A DNA stretch of 57,253 nucleotides from Solihabitans fulvus (GTDB lineage: Bacteria; Actinomycetota; Actinomycetes; Mycobacteriales; Pseudonocardiaceae): NCBI RefSeq assembly GCF_008386585.1, contig NZ_VUOB01000017.1, positions 1-57,253 of the forward strand. Reading direction: 5' to 3'. The first letter of the stretch is position 1. The number at the start of each line of letters is the position of its first letter. The notes under the pieces were generated by a model that saw only the letters and a program-made list of their open reading frames with translations, ran no database searches and was not told where the DNA came from. Made by a program: the position numbers and the translations under genes. Shown one piece after another: positions 32,978 to 41,679 of this stretch.

Positions 32978-33550
32978 TCACCACCTGTTCCCTATGCCGG
33001 AGTGTCTCTCGATGACGGAGTGTGTCTCTATGACGGGGTGCGTCTCGCTCGGCGGCCCGTGCTCGTCGAGCAGGTCGAGGACGGCACGCACCGCCACGTC
33101 GACCGCCCGTTCGACCACGGGGCTCAGGCTCATCCGGTGTTCGAGCGCGGCGGGCTCGCAGCCGACCAGCAGGACCTGGCCGGGTTCGCCGCCGAGCATC
33201 GCGACGAGGTTCAGCACCACGTCCGGCTGCATGCCGTGCGCGTCAAGGAACCTCGCCGCGGCGGCGGTCTCCTCTCCGGCTGGCGGATTTGCCTGCGCCG
33301 GGGTGTCCAGCTCGACCACGTAGACGGTGCCCGGCGGCTCGTCGCGCGAGGTCGCGTCCGCCAGGATGGTCAGGTCGTACTCGCCGCCGACCAGGTCGTA
33401 GGCCAGGTGCAGGCCACGGATGCCGTAGTCGGCCACCCGCACCCAGTCCGGCATGTCCACTTCGGACAGTCGCCGGGCGACCTCGACGCCGAATCCGTCG
33501 TCGCCGAGGAAGATGTTGCCGACGCCCGCGACGAGCACCGTGGGCCTCAC
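32978..33550 (-). CDS. hydrogenase maturation endopeptidase
   Basis: 190 residues from GTG 33550. VLVAGVGNIFLGDDGFGVEVARRL holds the nickel-binding Asp/Glu region, and LADATSRDEPPGTVYVVEL and VVLNLVAMLGGEP follow, as in the M52 family (HyaD/HybD). It should remove the 22-residue tail after DPCLPCGVH of the large subunit once nickel is in place. The C-terminal ~20 residues come from three 18-bp DNA repeats (ETHPVI-ETHSVI-ERHSGI), an unusual low-complexity addition. Start overlaps the upstream gene by GTGA. Confidence 0.9.
   Translation of the reverse strand: MRPTVLVAGVGNIFLGDDGFGVEVARRLSEVDMPDWVRVADYGIRGLHLAYDLVGGEYDLTILADATSRDEPPGTVYVVELDTPAQANPPAGEETAAAARFLDAHGMQPDVVLNLVAMLGGEPGQVLLVGCEPAALEHRMSLSPVVERAVDVAVRAVLDLLDEHGPPSETHPVIETHSVIERHSGIGNRW
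32994..33047. repeat. three 18-bp tandem repeats at the endopeptidase 3' end
   Basis: Units start at 32994, 33012 and 33030 with consensus ATGACGGAGTGTGTCTCT. The stop of the endopeptidase lies just outside (32978), so the repeats add in-frame residues. Confidence 0.75.
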
Positions 33551-34908
33551 AACGGCTCGACCTCGTCGGCGCCGAAGTAGCGATACCGCCCGTGCGCGAG
33601 GTTGAGGTCGGCGCCGGGGTCGTCCTCCAGGGTGACCGCGAGGTGCCACACGTCATCGACGTCGAGCAGCACCGCCTGCACGACCGCGGTGCGCCCGGCC
33701 AGGAACATGTCGTGCGCGTCGGCCCGCTTGGCCGGCCGCAGCCGCACCCTGGAGCCCCTGGCGACCGACACGCCGGCGATCAGCACGCTGTCGGTCGACG
33801 GGGACATCGACGCGTCCGCTCCGGGATCCCACCAGGGGACGTCCGGGCGCGCGGTCACGTCGGCCCGCTCCTGCCCTCGGTCCGGCCGGCCGGTCATGGC
33901 GCGCAGATAGCGCACCGTGCCGTGCAGCCGGTCGAGCACCTCGGGCGGCAGGTTCTCGACTCGGTCGATCAGGTCGGCAGCGCGCTCGTCCGTGGCGCGC
34001 GCCGCGCGCTTCTCCTCGTCGGTGAGCGTCATGGTGCGCAGGGTCAGGATCTCGTCGATCTCGGTGCCGTCGAAGAGATTTCCCGCGCTCTGCTCGGCGA
34101 TCCTTGGGTGGTCGTAGAGGATGATCGGGGAGCACAGCACGGTGTCGCGTTGGTTCTCCTCGCCGACCAGCACCGGCCAGGTCCGCTCGTTGACGCATTC
34201 CCCGGTCGCGACGCTGGCCCACTCCGGGGGATCGACCAGGGAGAGGAATTCGCCGCCCGGCACGGACAGCAGGGTGTGCGCGGCGATCAGCGCGTGCCGT
34301 AACGCGTCGGCCCTGGTCGCGCCGCGGTGCGCCGGCCACGGCGAGGTGTTCTCCACCCGCACGGTCAGCTTCAGCCCGCCGAACGGCCCCGACAGCGCCG
34401 CCGCCCGCAGCCGCAGCGCGCCGCGCAACGGTTCGCGCCGCCGCACCAGCCGCGCGGAGTCCGTGCCGGGTATGGGTTCCACGTCCGTGCCGCCGGCCAC
34501 CTCGAACGGCACGCGGCCGTCGCCGCCGACCAGGTCGGCGAACCGCAGCACCGCGTCGACCTCGCGCTCGACGGCCTCGTCCCAGGTGATGTGCTCGCGG
34601 CCGTCGATGGTGACCAAGGGCACCGGCCGGTGCCCGTCGCCGTCGACGCCCTCGACGATCCTGGCCTGTAGCTGGAGAAACCGCAGCCGGACGTGCAGGC
34701 TGGCGCCGTCGCGGGGCTCGACCAGCAGCTCGCTGCGCGACCACGCGTGCTCGCCGGTGCCGCCGTCGGCGAACGCGGGCGGCATCAGCACGCCCCACTG
34801 CCAGCGCACCGCGTTCTTCGCCGCCGACGCGCGGTACGGGTAGAGCAGGTAGCCCTCGTAGAGGACCGCGTCGGCGACGGCGCGGGCCCGGTCCATCGCG
34901 GCGGTCAT
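33547..34908 (-). CDS. conserved hydrogenase-operon protein of unknown function
   Basis: 453 residues, soluble. YEGYLLYPYRASAAKNAVRWQWGVLMP near the start, LHVRLRFLQLQARIVEG, VENTSPWPAHRGATRADALRHALIAAHTLLSVPGGEFLSLVDPP, VLVGEENQRDTVLCSPIILYDHPRIA, and a C-terminal SH3-like part (VRLRPAKRADAHDMFLAGRTAVVQAVLLDVDDVWHLAVTLEDDPG). I recognise this as a companion of actinobacterial hydrogenases but know no function. It overlaps both neighbours by 4 bp (GTGA before the endopeptidase, ATGA after SIS protein 2), so it belongs to the maturation operon. Confidence 0.8.
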   Translation of the reverse strand: MTAAMDRARAVADAVLYEGYLLYPYRASAAKNAVRWQWGVLMPPAFADGGTGEHAWSRSELLVEPRDGASLHVRLRFLQLQARIVEGVDGDGHRPVPLVTIDGREHITWDEAVEREVDAVLRFADLVGGDGRVPFEVAGGTDVEPIPGTDSARLVRRREPLRGALRLRAAALSGPFGGLKLTVRVENTSPWPAHRGATRADALRHALIAAHTLLSVPGGEFLSLVDPPEWASVATGECVNERTWPVLVGEENQRDTVLCSPIILYDHPRIAEQSAGNLFDGTEIDEILTLRTMTLTDEEKRAARATDERAADLIDRVENLPPEVLDRLHGTVRYLRAMTGRPDRGQERADVTARPDVPWWDPGADASMSPSTDSVLIAGVSVARGSRVRLRPAKRADAHDMFLAGRTAVVQAVLLDVDDVWHLAVTLEDDPGADLNLAHGRYRYFGADEVEPL

Positions 34909-35600
34909 CGATCCACCCGCTCCGCCGCGTCGCCGAGCGCGAGCAGGGTGAGCTCCCACAGCGCGTGGTAGAGGGTGGTCTGCGCCTCCTGGATCCGGTG
35001 CACCGACGGCGACGGCACGACGAACAGGTAGTCGATGCTGTCCAGTTCTGCCATCCTGCCGCCGTCGTAGCCCGCGATGCCGACGGTGAACAGGCCGCGC
35101 CGCGCGGCCTCGTCGAAGGCGCGCAGCAGGTTCGCCGAGTTGCCGCTGGTGGACAGCCCGACCGCGATGTCGCCGGCCCGGCCGAACGCGGCGATCTGCC
35201 TGGCGAACACGACCTCGAAGCCGATGTCGTTGCACAGCGCGGTGATCACCGCTATGTCGTTGGTCAACCCGAACGCCGGCAGCGGCCCGCCGCCGCCCGC
35301 CGGGCTGAGGAAGAGGCTGGCCAGGTCCTGGGCGTCGGTCGCGCTGCCGCCGTTGCCGAAGGCCAGCAGCCGGCCGCGCGCGGCGAACCGCTCGGCCATC
35401 GCGGCCGCGCACTCCAGCAGCCTCGGCCCCTCCCGGTCCAGCACCCTGGTGCGCAGCTCGATGATCTCCATCGCCTTGTCCACGGTGGAACTGCGCACCT
35501 GCTCGATCACGGAGTCCACATTGGACTCCTGCGCGTACAGAAACGGGTACAACGACTGCACGTCGACGGCCGGCGCGGACGACCCGTCGCCCGGTTTCAC
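34905..35600 (-). CDS. SIS-domain protein 2 (GmhA-like, active-site residues changed)
   Basis: 231 residues from GTG 35600. Phosphosugar-binding SIS fold with LLAFGNGGSATDAQ (about 79-91), VGLSTSGNSANLLRAF and a C-terminal helix IQEAQTTLYHALWEL. It resembles sedoheptulose-7-phosphate isomerase GmhA, but positions that are His and Glu in DAQHxAxEL of GmhA are Asp92 and Leu96 here, and the first His of the C-terminal helix is Gln207; Gln204 and His212 are kept. A homotetrameric isomerase activity is therefore doubtful. Overlaps HypC-like and DUF genes by 4 bp each. Confidence 0.85.
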   Translation of the reverse strand: MKPGDGSSAPAVDVQSLYPFLYAQESNVDSVIEQVRSSTVDKAMEIIELRTRVLDREGPRLLECAAAMAERFAARGRLLAFGNGGSATDAQDLASLFLSPAGGGGPLPAFGLTNDIAVITALCNDIGFEVVFARQIAAFGRAGDIAVGLSTSGNSANLLRAFDEAARRGLFTVGIAGYDGGRMAELDSIDYLFVVPSPSVHRIQEAQTTLYHALWELTLLALGDAAERVDR

Positions 35601-35815
35601 GACGCGCCGCCCGCCACGACGGCAATGGCCTCGCTGGCGTGCACCAGGATCGTGTCGCCGACCCCGGCCGCGACCAGCGCGACGCTCACCTCCTCCTCGC
35701 CGCGCTCGGTGCGCACCACCGCGAGTTCGTTGTCCAGCAGGCGAAGCACGGTCACCCGCGTCGCCGCGTCCGAGCAGGTGACGCAGACCTCGTCATGGCA
35801 TTCGGGCGTGCTCAT
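35597..35815 (-). CDS. HypC/HupF-like small chaperone paralogue
   Basis: 72 residues. The core TVLRLLDNELAVVRTERGEEEVSVAL and VGDTILVHASEAIAVV matches the OB-like beta-barrel of HypC, but the N-terminal MCLGIP is replaced by a Cys-rich ECHDEVCVTCSD (Cys6, Cys11, Cys14). The classic Cys2 ligand is thus lost and a different metal or cluster site is likely. It lies between two SIS genes with 4-bp overlaps on both sides. Standard hypC is also in the operon, so this is a specialised second copy. Confidence 0.8.
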   Translation of the reverse strand: MSTPECHDEVCVTCSDAATRVTVLRLLDNELAVVRTERGEEEVSVALVAAGVGDTILVHASEAIAVVAGGAS

Positions 35816-36438
35816 GTGACCATCCCCGGATCGAGTGCCCCAGGCTGTTCGAAGAAGACGTGCACCAGTTCCCACAGCACGTGATACATCGTCACGTGGA
35901 CCTCCTTGACCACGCGGGGATCCGTCGACCTGGCCACGAGCACGTGGTCGGCGGCCCGGTCCGCCGCGATCTGGCCGCCGTCGCCGCCGACCAGCGCGAC
36001 GGTGAGCAGCCCGAGGTCGCGCGCCTGCCGGAGTCCACGCAGGACGTTGCGGCACTGGCCGTCCGTGGACAGTCCGAGCGCGATGTCGGCGGGCTCGCCG
36101 AGGAACTGGATCTGGTGCGCGAACGCCTCGGCGAGCCCGACCCGGTTCGCGACGCCGGTGAGCGTGGCGACGTCGGAGGTCAGCGAGATGGCCGGCAGCG
36201 CGCGCTTGCCGACGATCACCGGGTGCACGAACTCGACCGCGACGTGCTGGGCGTCCGTGCTCGGTCCGCCGTTGCCGAACACGACGAGCTTCCCGCCCCG
36301 GTGGAATCGGCGGGCCATCGCGTGACAGGTCAGCGCGACATCCTCGGCGTGCTCGGCGAGATCGGTCAACGGTGCGGTGCGGCGGTGCGACAGTTCGCCG
36401 ACGACATCGACACCGCCGGGACGCGACGTCCTTGTCAC
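35812..36438 (-). CDS. SIS-domain protein 1 (GmhA-like)
   Basis: 208 residues from GTG 36438 (GGAAGG upstream). KLVVFGNGGPSTDAQHVAVEF keeps the His65 and Glu69 that match GmhA metal/catalytic residues; LGLSTDGQCRNVLRGL is the phosphate loop; the C-terminal helix VVKEVHVTMYHVLWEL keeps His181 and His186 but has Lys178 where GmhA has Gln. So it lacks what SIS protein 2 keeps and keeps what that one lacks. First gene of the maturation operon, 38 bp after the XRE gene. Confidence 0.85.
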   Translation of the reverse strand: MTRTSRPGGVDVVGELSHRRTAPLTDLAEHAEDVALTCHAMARRFHRGGKLVVFGNGGPSTDAQHVAVEFVHPVIVGKRALPAISLTSDVATLTGVANRVGLAEAFAHQIQFLGEPADIALGLSTDGQCRNVLRGLRQARDLGLLTVALVGGDGGQIAADRAADHVLVARSTDPRVVKEVHVTMYHVLWELVHVFFEQPGALDPGMVT

Positions 36439-36475
36439 GATCCATGCCTTCCGTGCTGGTACTTCGGTCCGTTCG

Positions 36476-36910
36476 CTAGGCCATGTGTTCACTGAGCGAT
36501 CCGTTGGCCGAGCCGGCGGATCCGTTGCGGCGGCGGACCCTGCCCGGCGCGGCGAAGCCCGCGGGCAGTTCCGGGCCGAGGATCCCCGCCGCGTGCCACA
36601 CCGGGTCCTGGGCGGGCTCAACGCGATGAGTGGTTCCCTCGGGCTGCCACGCGTGCGGATCGGCGGTCAGCCCGAGCAGGTAGGTGACCGTGCAGCAGAG
36701 CGAGTGCGCCAGCTCGGGCAGCAGTCCGAGGTCGAGGCCCCGCCCGTTCTCCATGGCGCTCAGCGCCCGGTTGGTGGTCAGGTTGCCCCGCTGCTGGAGC
36801 CGCGCGACCACCTCGCGCTGGGTCAGGCCCAGTGCCAGTCGGCGTTCGCGCAGTCGCTGGGCGCAGACCCAGTGCCGTTCGCGAGACGGGTTCGGCTTCG
36901 GTGTGCTCAT
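36476..36910 (-). CDS. XRE-family HTH regulator
   Basis: 144 residues. Helix-turn-helix at about 14-75: LRERRLALGLTQREVVARLQQRGN...LSAMENGRG. A C-terminal part of ~65 residues with GPELPAGFAAPGRVRRRNG has no known match. It sits directly upstream of the maturation operon, and its ribosome site lies inside the GGACA-N4-TGTCC dyad (36912-36925), so self-control is likely. The same dyad is in the hydrogenase promoter gap. Confidence 0.85.
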   Translation of the reverse strand: MSTPKPNPSRERHWVCAQRLRERRLALGLTQREVVARLQQRGNLTTNRALSAMENGRGLDLGLLPELAHSLCCTVTYLLGLTADPHAWQPEGTTHRVEPAQDPVWHAAGILGPELPAGFAAPGRVRRRNGSAGSANGSLSEHMA

Positions 36911-36911
36911 C

Positions 36912-36925
36912 GGACACCTCTGTCC
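36912..36925. promoter_or_regulatory. GGACA-N4-TGTCC dyad, copy 1
   Basis: GGACACCTCTGTCC lies 1 bp before the ATG of the XRE gene and overlaps its AGAGG ribosome site. Confidence 0.6.
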
Positions 36926-36968
36926 CGAGAATCGACACAAGTGTTCGCGCGTTTTCGCGGTCAGTCAA

Positions 36969-37280
36969 TCAGGGATTCGGTTGACGCTCCTCGGATGCGA
37001 GTGGATCAGCCGCGAGCGGGTCCGGCATCTCGGCCAGCGGATGCACCTCGTAACGGGCGAAGTTGTAGACCGGGGACATGGCGAGCAAATGTTCCAGCTC
37101 CTCGTTCGAGCCGACCTCGTAGATCCACGCGCCGCCGTGCTGGCCGACCAGGTGATAGCGCGCGATCACGATCCCGCGCTGTTCGAGCGGGTTGGCGTAG
37201 CGGGGCATTCTGGCGACCGCCGCCGCCATCTCGCTGGACAGCAGCGACAGTTCCATGCGCCACAGCACGAGGAATTTCAC
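36969..37280 (-). CDS. muconolactone isomerase-like protein
   Basis: 103 residues from GTG 37280. FLVLWRMELSLLSSEMAAAVARMPRYA, RYHLVGQHGGAWIYEVGSNEELEHLLAMSPVYNFARYEVHPL match the dimeric alpha-beta barrel of muconolactone delta-isomerase. No catechol-pathway genes are nearby; a related sensor or isomerase of another substrate is more plausible. Its start overlaps the YceI stop as GTGA. Confidence 0.85.
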   Translation of the reverse strand: MKFLVLWRMELSLLSSEMAAAVARMPRYANPLEQRGIVIARYHLVGQHGGAWIYEVGSNEELEHLLAMSPVYNFARYEVHPLAEMPDPLAADPLASEERQPNP

Positions 37281-37834
37281 CCGGCGTCTCCCGAAAGGTC
37301 GACTTCGGCCTGGATCCCGACCGAATCGGCGAGCTTGAGCGCGCCGAACATGGCGGAGTACGGCTTGATGCCGTAGTCCGACTGAACCACCTCGCCGGTG
37401 GCCAGGTAGCGGCCGTCCCCCGATCCGGTGACCTTCAGCCGGAGGCCGAGGCCCCGGCCGAGCAGGGTGAACGTGCCGTCGACGGTCCCGCCCGACGCGC
37501 CGTCCGCGGCGACCGCGGTCGAGGCGTACGTCGCCGTCGGCGTCCGGTCCGAGTCAAGGATCTTCCGCGCCTGCTGGAGAATCTCCCGTTTGTCCCGCTC
37601 GGACAACGGCTTGGCCCCGCCGGTGGCCGCGATGATGCGAAGCGCACCGGTCTCGACGGTGACCAGCAGCGTGCTGTCGGCCGGGTTCTCCGCCACCGTG
37701 ATCTCCCCTGACCAGCGATCCACCTCGATGGTGAGGTCGTGGCCCAGGACCGAGGCGAGTCCGGCACGTCTGGTGTGCAGGACGAGCCTGCCGTTGTCCG
37801 GTCCGATCCGGTACGTTCGCGCCTCTGTCGCCAT
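37277..37834 (-). CDS. YceI family protein
   Basis: 185 residues. YRIGPDNGRLVLHTRRAGLASVLGHDLTIEVDRWSGEI, the lipocalin-like start, and GTFTLLGRGLGLRLKVTGSGD, DYGIKPYSAMFGALKLADSVGIQAEVDL at the end. YceI proteins bind isoprenoids such as polyprenyl chains. No signal peptide is present, so it acts in the cytoplasm. It is coupled to the muconolactone-isomerase-like gene. Confidence 0.9.
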   Translation of the reverse strand: MATEARTYRIGPDNGRLVLHTRRAGLASVLGHDLTIEVDRWSGEITVAENPADSTLLVTVETGALRIIAATGGAKPLSERDKREILQQARKILDSDRTPTATYASTAVAADGASGGTVDGTFTLLGRGLGLRLKVTGSGDGRYLATGEVVQSDYGIKPYSAMFGALKLADSVGIQAEVDLSGDAG

Positions 37835-37917
37835 GTTTGGCACCGTAGGACGCGCCGCGCACGGCCGTAAAGCACTGTGTCGATATCGCGGATTCGGTGC
37901 CGGCGCGGCGGATCCGG

Positions 37918-38469
37918 TCAGGACAGCGGGTGGTCGCCGAACCGCTCCTGGATGCGCCGCAGGTCGCGCAGCCTCGGCTCGGTCTCGCCGCCGACCCACC
38001 GGCTGACGGTCTTCACCGAGACGCCGAGCTGCCGCGCGGCGGCCTCGTGCGTGAGCCCCGCCTTCCGCAGCACCTCGGACATCCACGCCGCGAACGTGGC
38101 GGGCGGGGGCGACTGCGGCGGCTCCGCGGTCGCTGGCGCCGGTCTTACCCCGCTGAGCTGCGCCAGCGTCGGCTCGCCCGGCAGCCCGGAGTGCGAGTGC
38201 AGCACGTCCACCTCGACGTGCTCGGGAAAGATCCGGAAGGAGATCTGGATCGTCCCCGTCGGGCCGGCCGCGTCGAGCAGGGCACGGAAGACCGTCTGGC
38301 GCACCTGTTGGTTGTCCTCGTCGGTCAGCGGCGAGTCCGAAAGGCAGTGGCGGACGAAATCTCGGATTTCCGGAATCGACGAAGGACGGGCCGGAAATGT
38401 CTTCGACAGCACCACGACGGGAAGCACTTCGATGGACTCTTCCGGCGGCTGACTGCCCGACTCGCTCAC
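37918..38469 (-). CDS. probable hydrogenase regulator: degenerate N-terminal domain plus C-terminal HTH
   Basis: 183 residues from GTG 38469. Residues 30-95 (IPEIRDFVRHCLSDSPLTDEDNQQVRQTVFRALLDA, TIQISFRIFPEHVEVDVLHS) have the outline of an RsbW-type anti-sigma ATPase without its ATP-binding Asn. Residues 128-180 are an XRE-like HTH (LTHEAAARQLGVSVKTVSRWVGGETEPR). A Pro-rich linker connects them. It is divergent from the hydrogenase structural genes over a 293-bp gap with two dyads, which suggests direct control. Confidence 0.75.
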   Translation of the reverse strand: MSESGSQPPEESIEVLPVVVLSKTFPARPSSIPEIRDFVRHCLSDSPLTDEDNQQVRQTVFRALLDAAGPTGTIQISFRIFPEHVEVDVLHSHSGLPGEPTLAQLSGVRPAPATAEPPQSPPPATFAAWMSEVLRKAGLTHEAAARQLGVSVKTVSRWVGGETEPRLRDLRRIQERFGDHPLS

Positions 38470-38549
38470 TCGAATCCAGCCCCCTTCCCGGTCTGCACAG
38501 CGTACCTGTCCAGGGGATATCCGCCCCACACTCGCTTCGACCACAGCAA

Positions 38550-38563
38550 GGACAGTTGTGTCC
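38550..38563. promoter_or_regulatory. GGACA-N4-TGTCC dyad, copy 2
   Basis: GGACAGTTGTGTCC in the gap between the HTH regulator and the hydrogenase small subunit. Same arms and spacing as the copy at 36912. Confidence 0.6.
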
Positions 38564-38622
38564 GACCTATGTGTCGCCCAGTCTTGCCGGTAACGCGGGA
38601 CGGGTCTACCGTGGCCTCGGCC

Positions 38623-38655
38623 GGACTTCACGGAACACACTTTCCGTTGAAGTCC
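38623..38655. promoter_or_regulatory. long imperfect dyad in the hydrogenase promoter region
   Basis: GGACTTCACGGAA (38623-38635) pairs with TTCCGTTGAAGTCC (38642-38655), one extra base in the right arm. It lies about 110 bp before the small-subunit ATG. Confidence 0.55.
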
Positions 38656-38762
38656 CATGACCCGTATGACATTCCGACCAACGCAGGGCGGTGCACTCCG
38701 CTTCCGTTGGCGAGTTGTCGGCTTCACATGCGGCCGGTTCGGCCGCGAGGAGGTGGTCATCA

Positions 38763-39842
<1,080 letters not shown>

Positions 39843-39861
39843 ACGAGCGGAGGGCGCAACG

Positions 39862-41628
39862 ATGACCACGTCCAAGGACGCCGACCTCGTCGAGATGGCC
39901 TGGGACCCGATCACCAGGATCGTCGGCAGTCTCGGCATCTACACGAAGATCGACTTCGCCAGGAAGGAAGTCGTCGAGTGTCACAGCACCTCGTCGATCT
40001 TCCGCGGCTACAGCATCTTCATGAAGGGCAAGGATCCCCGCGACGCGCACTTCATCACGAGCCGGATCTGCGGGATCTGCGGCGACAACCACGCCACCTG
40101 CTCGGTGTACGCGCAGAACATGGCCTACGGCGTCCGGCCGCCGCACCTCGGCGAGTGGATCATCAATCTGGGCGAGGCCGCCGAGTACATGTTCGACCAC
40201 AACATCTTCCAGGAGAACCTGGTCGGCGTCGACTACTGCGAGAAGATGGTCGCCGAGACCAATCCCGGCGTGCTGGAGCTGGCCAACCGGACCGAGTCGC
40301 CGCACGCCGGCGAGCACGGCTTCAAGACCATCGGCGACATCATGCGGTCGCTCAACCCGCTGGAGGGCGAGTTCTACCGCGAGGCGCTGCACGTTTCCCG
40401 CTACACCAGGGAGATGTTCTGCCTGATGGAGGGCAGGCACGTGCACCCGTCCACCCTGTACCCGGGCGGCGTCGGCACGGTCGCCACCGTGCAGCTGTTC
40501 ACCGACTACCTCACCAGGCTGATGCGCTACGTGGAGTTCATGAAGAAGGTCGTGCCGATGCACGACGACCTCTTCGACTTCTTCTACGAGGCGCTGCCTG
40601 GTTACGAGAAGGTCGGCCAGCGGCGGATCCTGTTGGGATGCTGGGGAAGCCTCAACGACCCGGAGCACTGCGACTTCACCTACGAGAACATGGAGAACTG
40701 GGGAAGGAAGATGTTCGTCACCCCCGGGGTGGTGGTGGACGGCAAGCTCGTCACCACCAGCCTGGTGGACATCAACCTTGGCATCAGGATCCTGCTCGGT
40801 TCCTCGTTCTACGAGGACTGGGAGGACCAGGAGATGTTCGTGACCCGCGATCCGCTCGGCAACCCGGTGGACCGGCGGCACCCCTGGAACCAGCACACGA
40901 TTCCCCGGCCGGCCAAGCGCGACTTCGACGACAAGTACTCGTGGACGATGTCGCCGCGCTGGTTCGACGGCAAGGACCACCTGCCGCTGGACACCGGCGG
41001 CGGCCCCATCGCCCGGCTGTGGACGACGGCGCTCGCCGGCCTGGTCGACACCGACTACGTGAAGTCGACCGGACACAGCGTGCAGATCAGCCTGCCGCGC
41101 ACGGCACTCAAGCCCGCGGTCAGCTTCGAGTGGAAGATTCCACAGTGGAGCAACGCCATCGAGCGAAACCGCGCCAGGACGTACTTCCAGGCGTACGCGG
41201 CCGGGCTGGCCCTGCACTTCTGCGAGAAGGCGCTCGGCGAGATCCGCGGCGGCAACACCAGGACGTGGGAGCCGTTCACGGTGCCCGACGAGGGTGTCAG
41301 CTGCGGCTTCACCGAGGCGGTCCGCGGCGTGCTGTCCCACCACATGGTGATCAGGGGCGGCAGGATCGCCAACTACCACCCGTACCCGCCTACGCCGTGG
41401 AACGGCAGCGTCCGGGACAGCTACGGCACCCCCGGCCCGTACGAGGACGCGGTGCAGAACACGCCGATCTTCGAGGAGAACTCCCCGGAGAACTTCAAGG
41501 GCATCGACATCATGCGCGCGGTGCGCAGCTTCGACCCCTGCCTGCCCTGCGGCGTGCACATGTCGCTCGGCACCGGCACGGTGCTCAGGAAGCTGCACAC
41601 GCCTCACGCGTTCAACGCGGAGTACTGA
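39862..41628 (+). CDS. hhyL: [NiFe] hydrogenase large subunit, group 1h type
   Basis: 588 residues. The N-terminal nickel motif is RICGICGDNH (Cys70, Cys73) and the C-terminal one DPCLPCGVH (Cys560, Cys563), followed by a 22-residue tail to be cut by the endopeptidase. The Ni-Fe(CN)2CO site splits H2. It starts 19 bp after the small subunit. A strong hairpin follows the stop and separates it from the accessory genes. Confidence 0.96.
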   Translation: MTTSKDADLVEMAWDPITRIVGSLGIYTKIDFARKEVVECHSTSSIFRGYSIFMKGKDPRDAHFITSRICGICGDNHATCSVYAQNMAYGVRPPHLGEWIINLGEAAEYMFDHNIFQENLVGVDYCEKMVAETNPGVLELANRTESPHAGEHGFKTIGDIMRSLNPLEGEFYREALHVSRYTREMFCLMEGRHVHPSTLYPGGVGTVATVQLFTDYLTRLMRYVEFMKKVVPMHDDLFDFFYEALPGYEKVGQRRILLGCWGSLNDPEHCDFTYENMENWGRKMFVTPGVVVDGKLVTTSLVDINLGIRILLGSSFYEDWEDQEMFVTRDPLGNPVDRRHPWNQHTIPRPAKRDFDDKYSWTMSPRWFDGKDHLPLDTGGGPIARLWTTALAGLVDTDYVKSTGHSVQISLPRTALKPAVSFEWKIPQWSNAIERNRARTYFQAYAAGLALHFCEKALGEIRGGNTRTWEPFTVPDEGVSCGFTEAVRGVLSHHMVIRGGRIANYHPYPPTPWNGSVRDSYGTPGPYEDAVQNTPIFEENSPENFKGIDIMRAVRSFDPCLPCGVHMSLGTGTVLRKLHTPHAFNAEY

Positions 41629-41636
41629 CGCCGATG

Positions 41637-41664
41637 ACGGCCCCCGGCGCGCACCGGGGGCCGT
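41637..41664 (+). terminator. strong hairpin after the hydrogenase large subunit
   Basis: ACGGCCCCCGG and CCGGGGGCCGT form a perfect 11-bp stem with a 6-nt loop, 8 bp after the stop and 15 bp before the next ATG. No U tract; partial terminator or 3'-end stabiliser inside the operon. Confidence 0.65.
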
Positions 41665-41679
41665 GAGGGGTTGTGAGCA

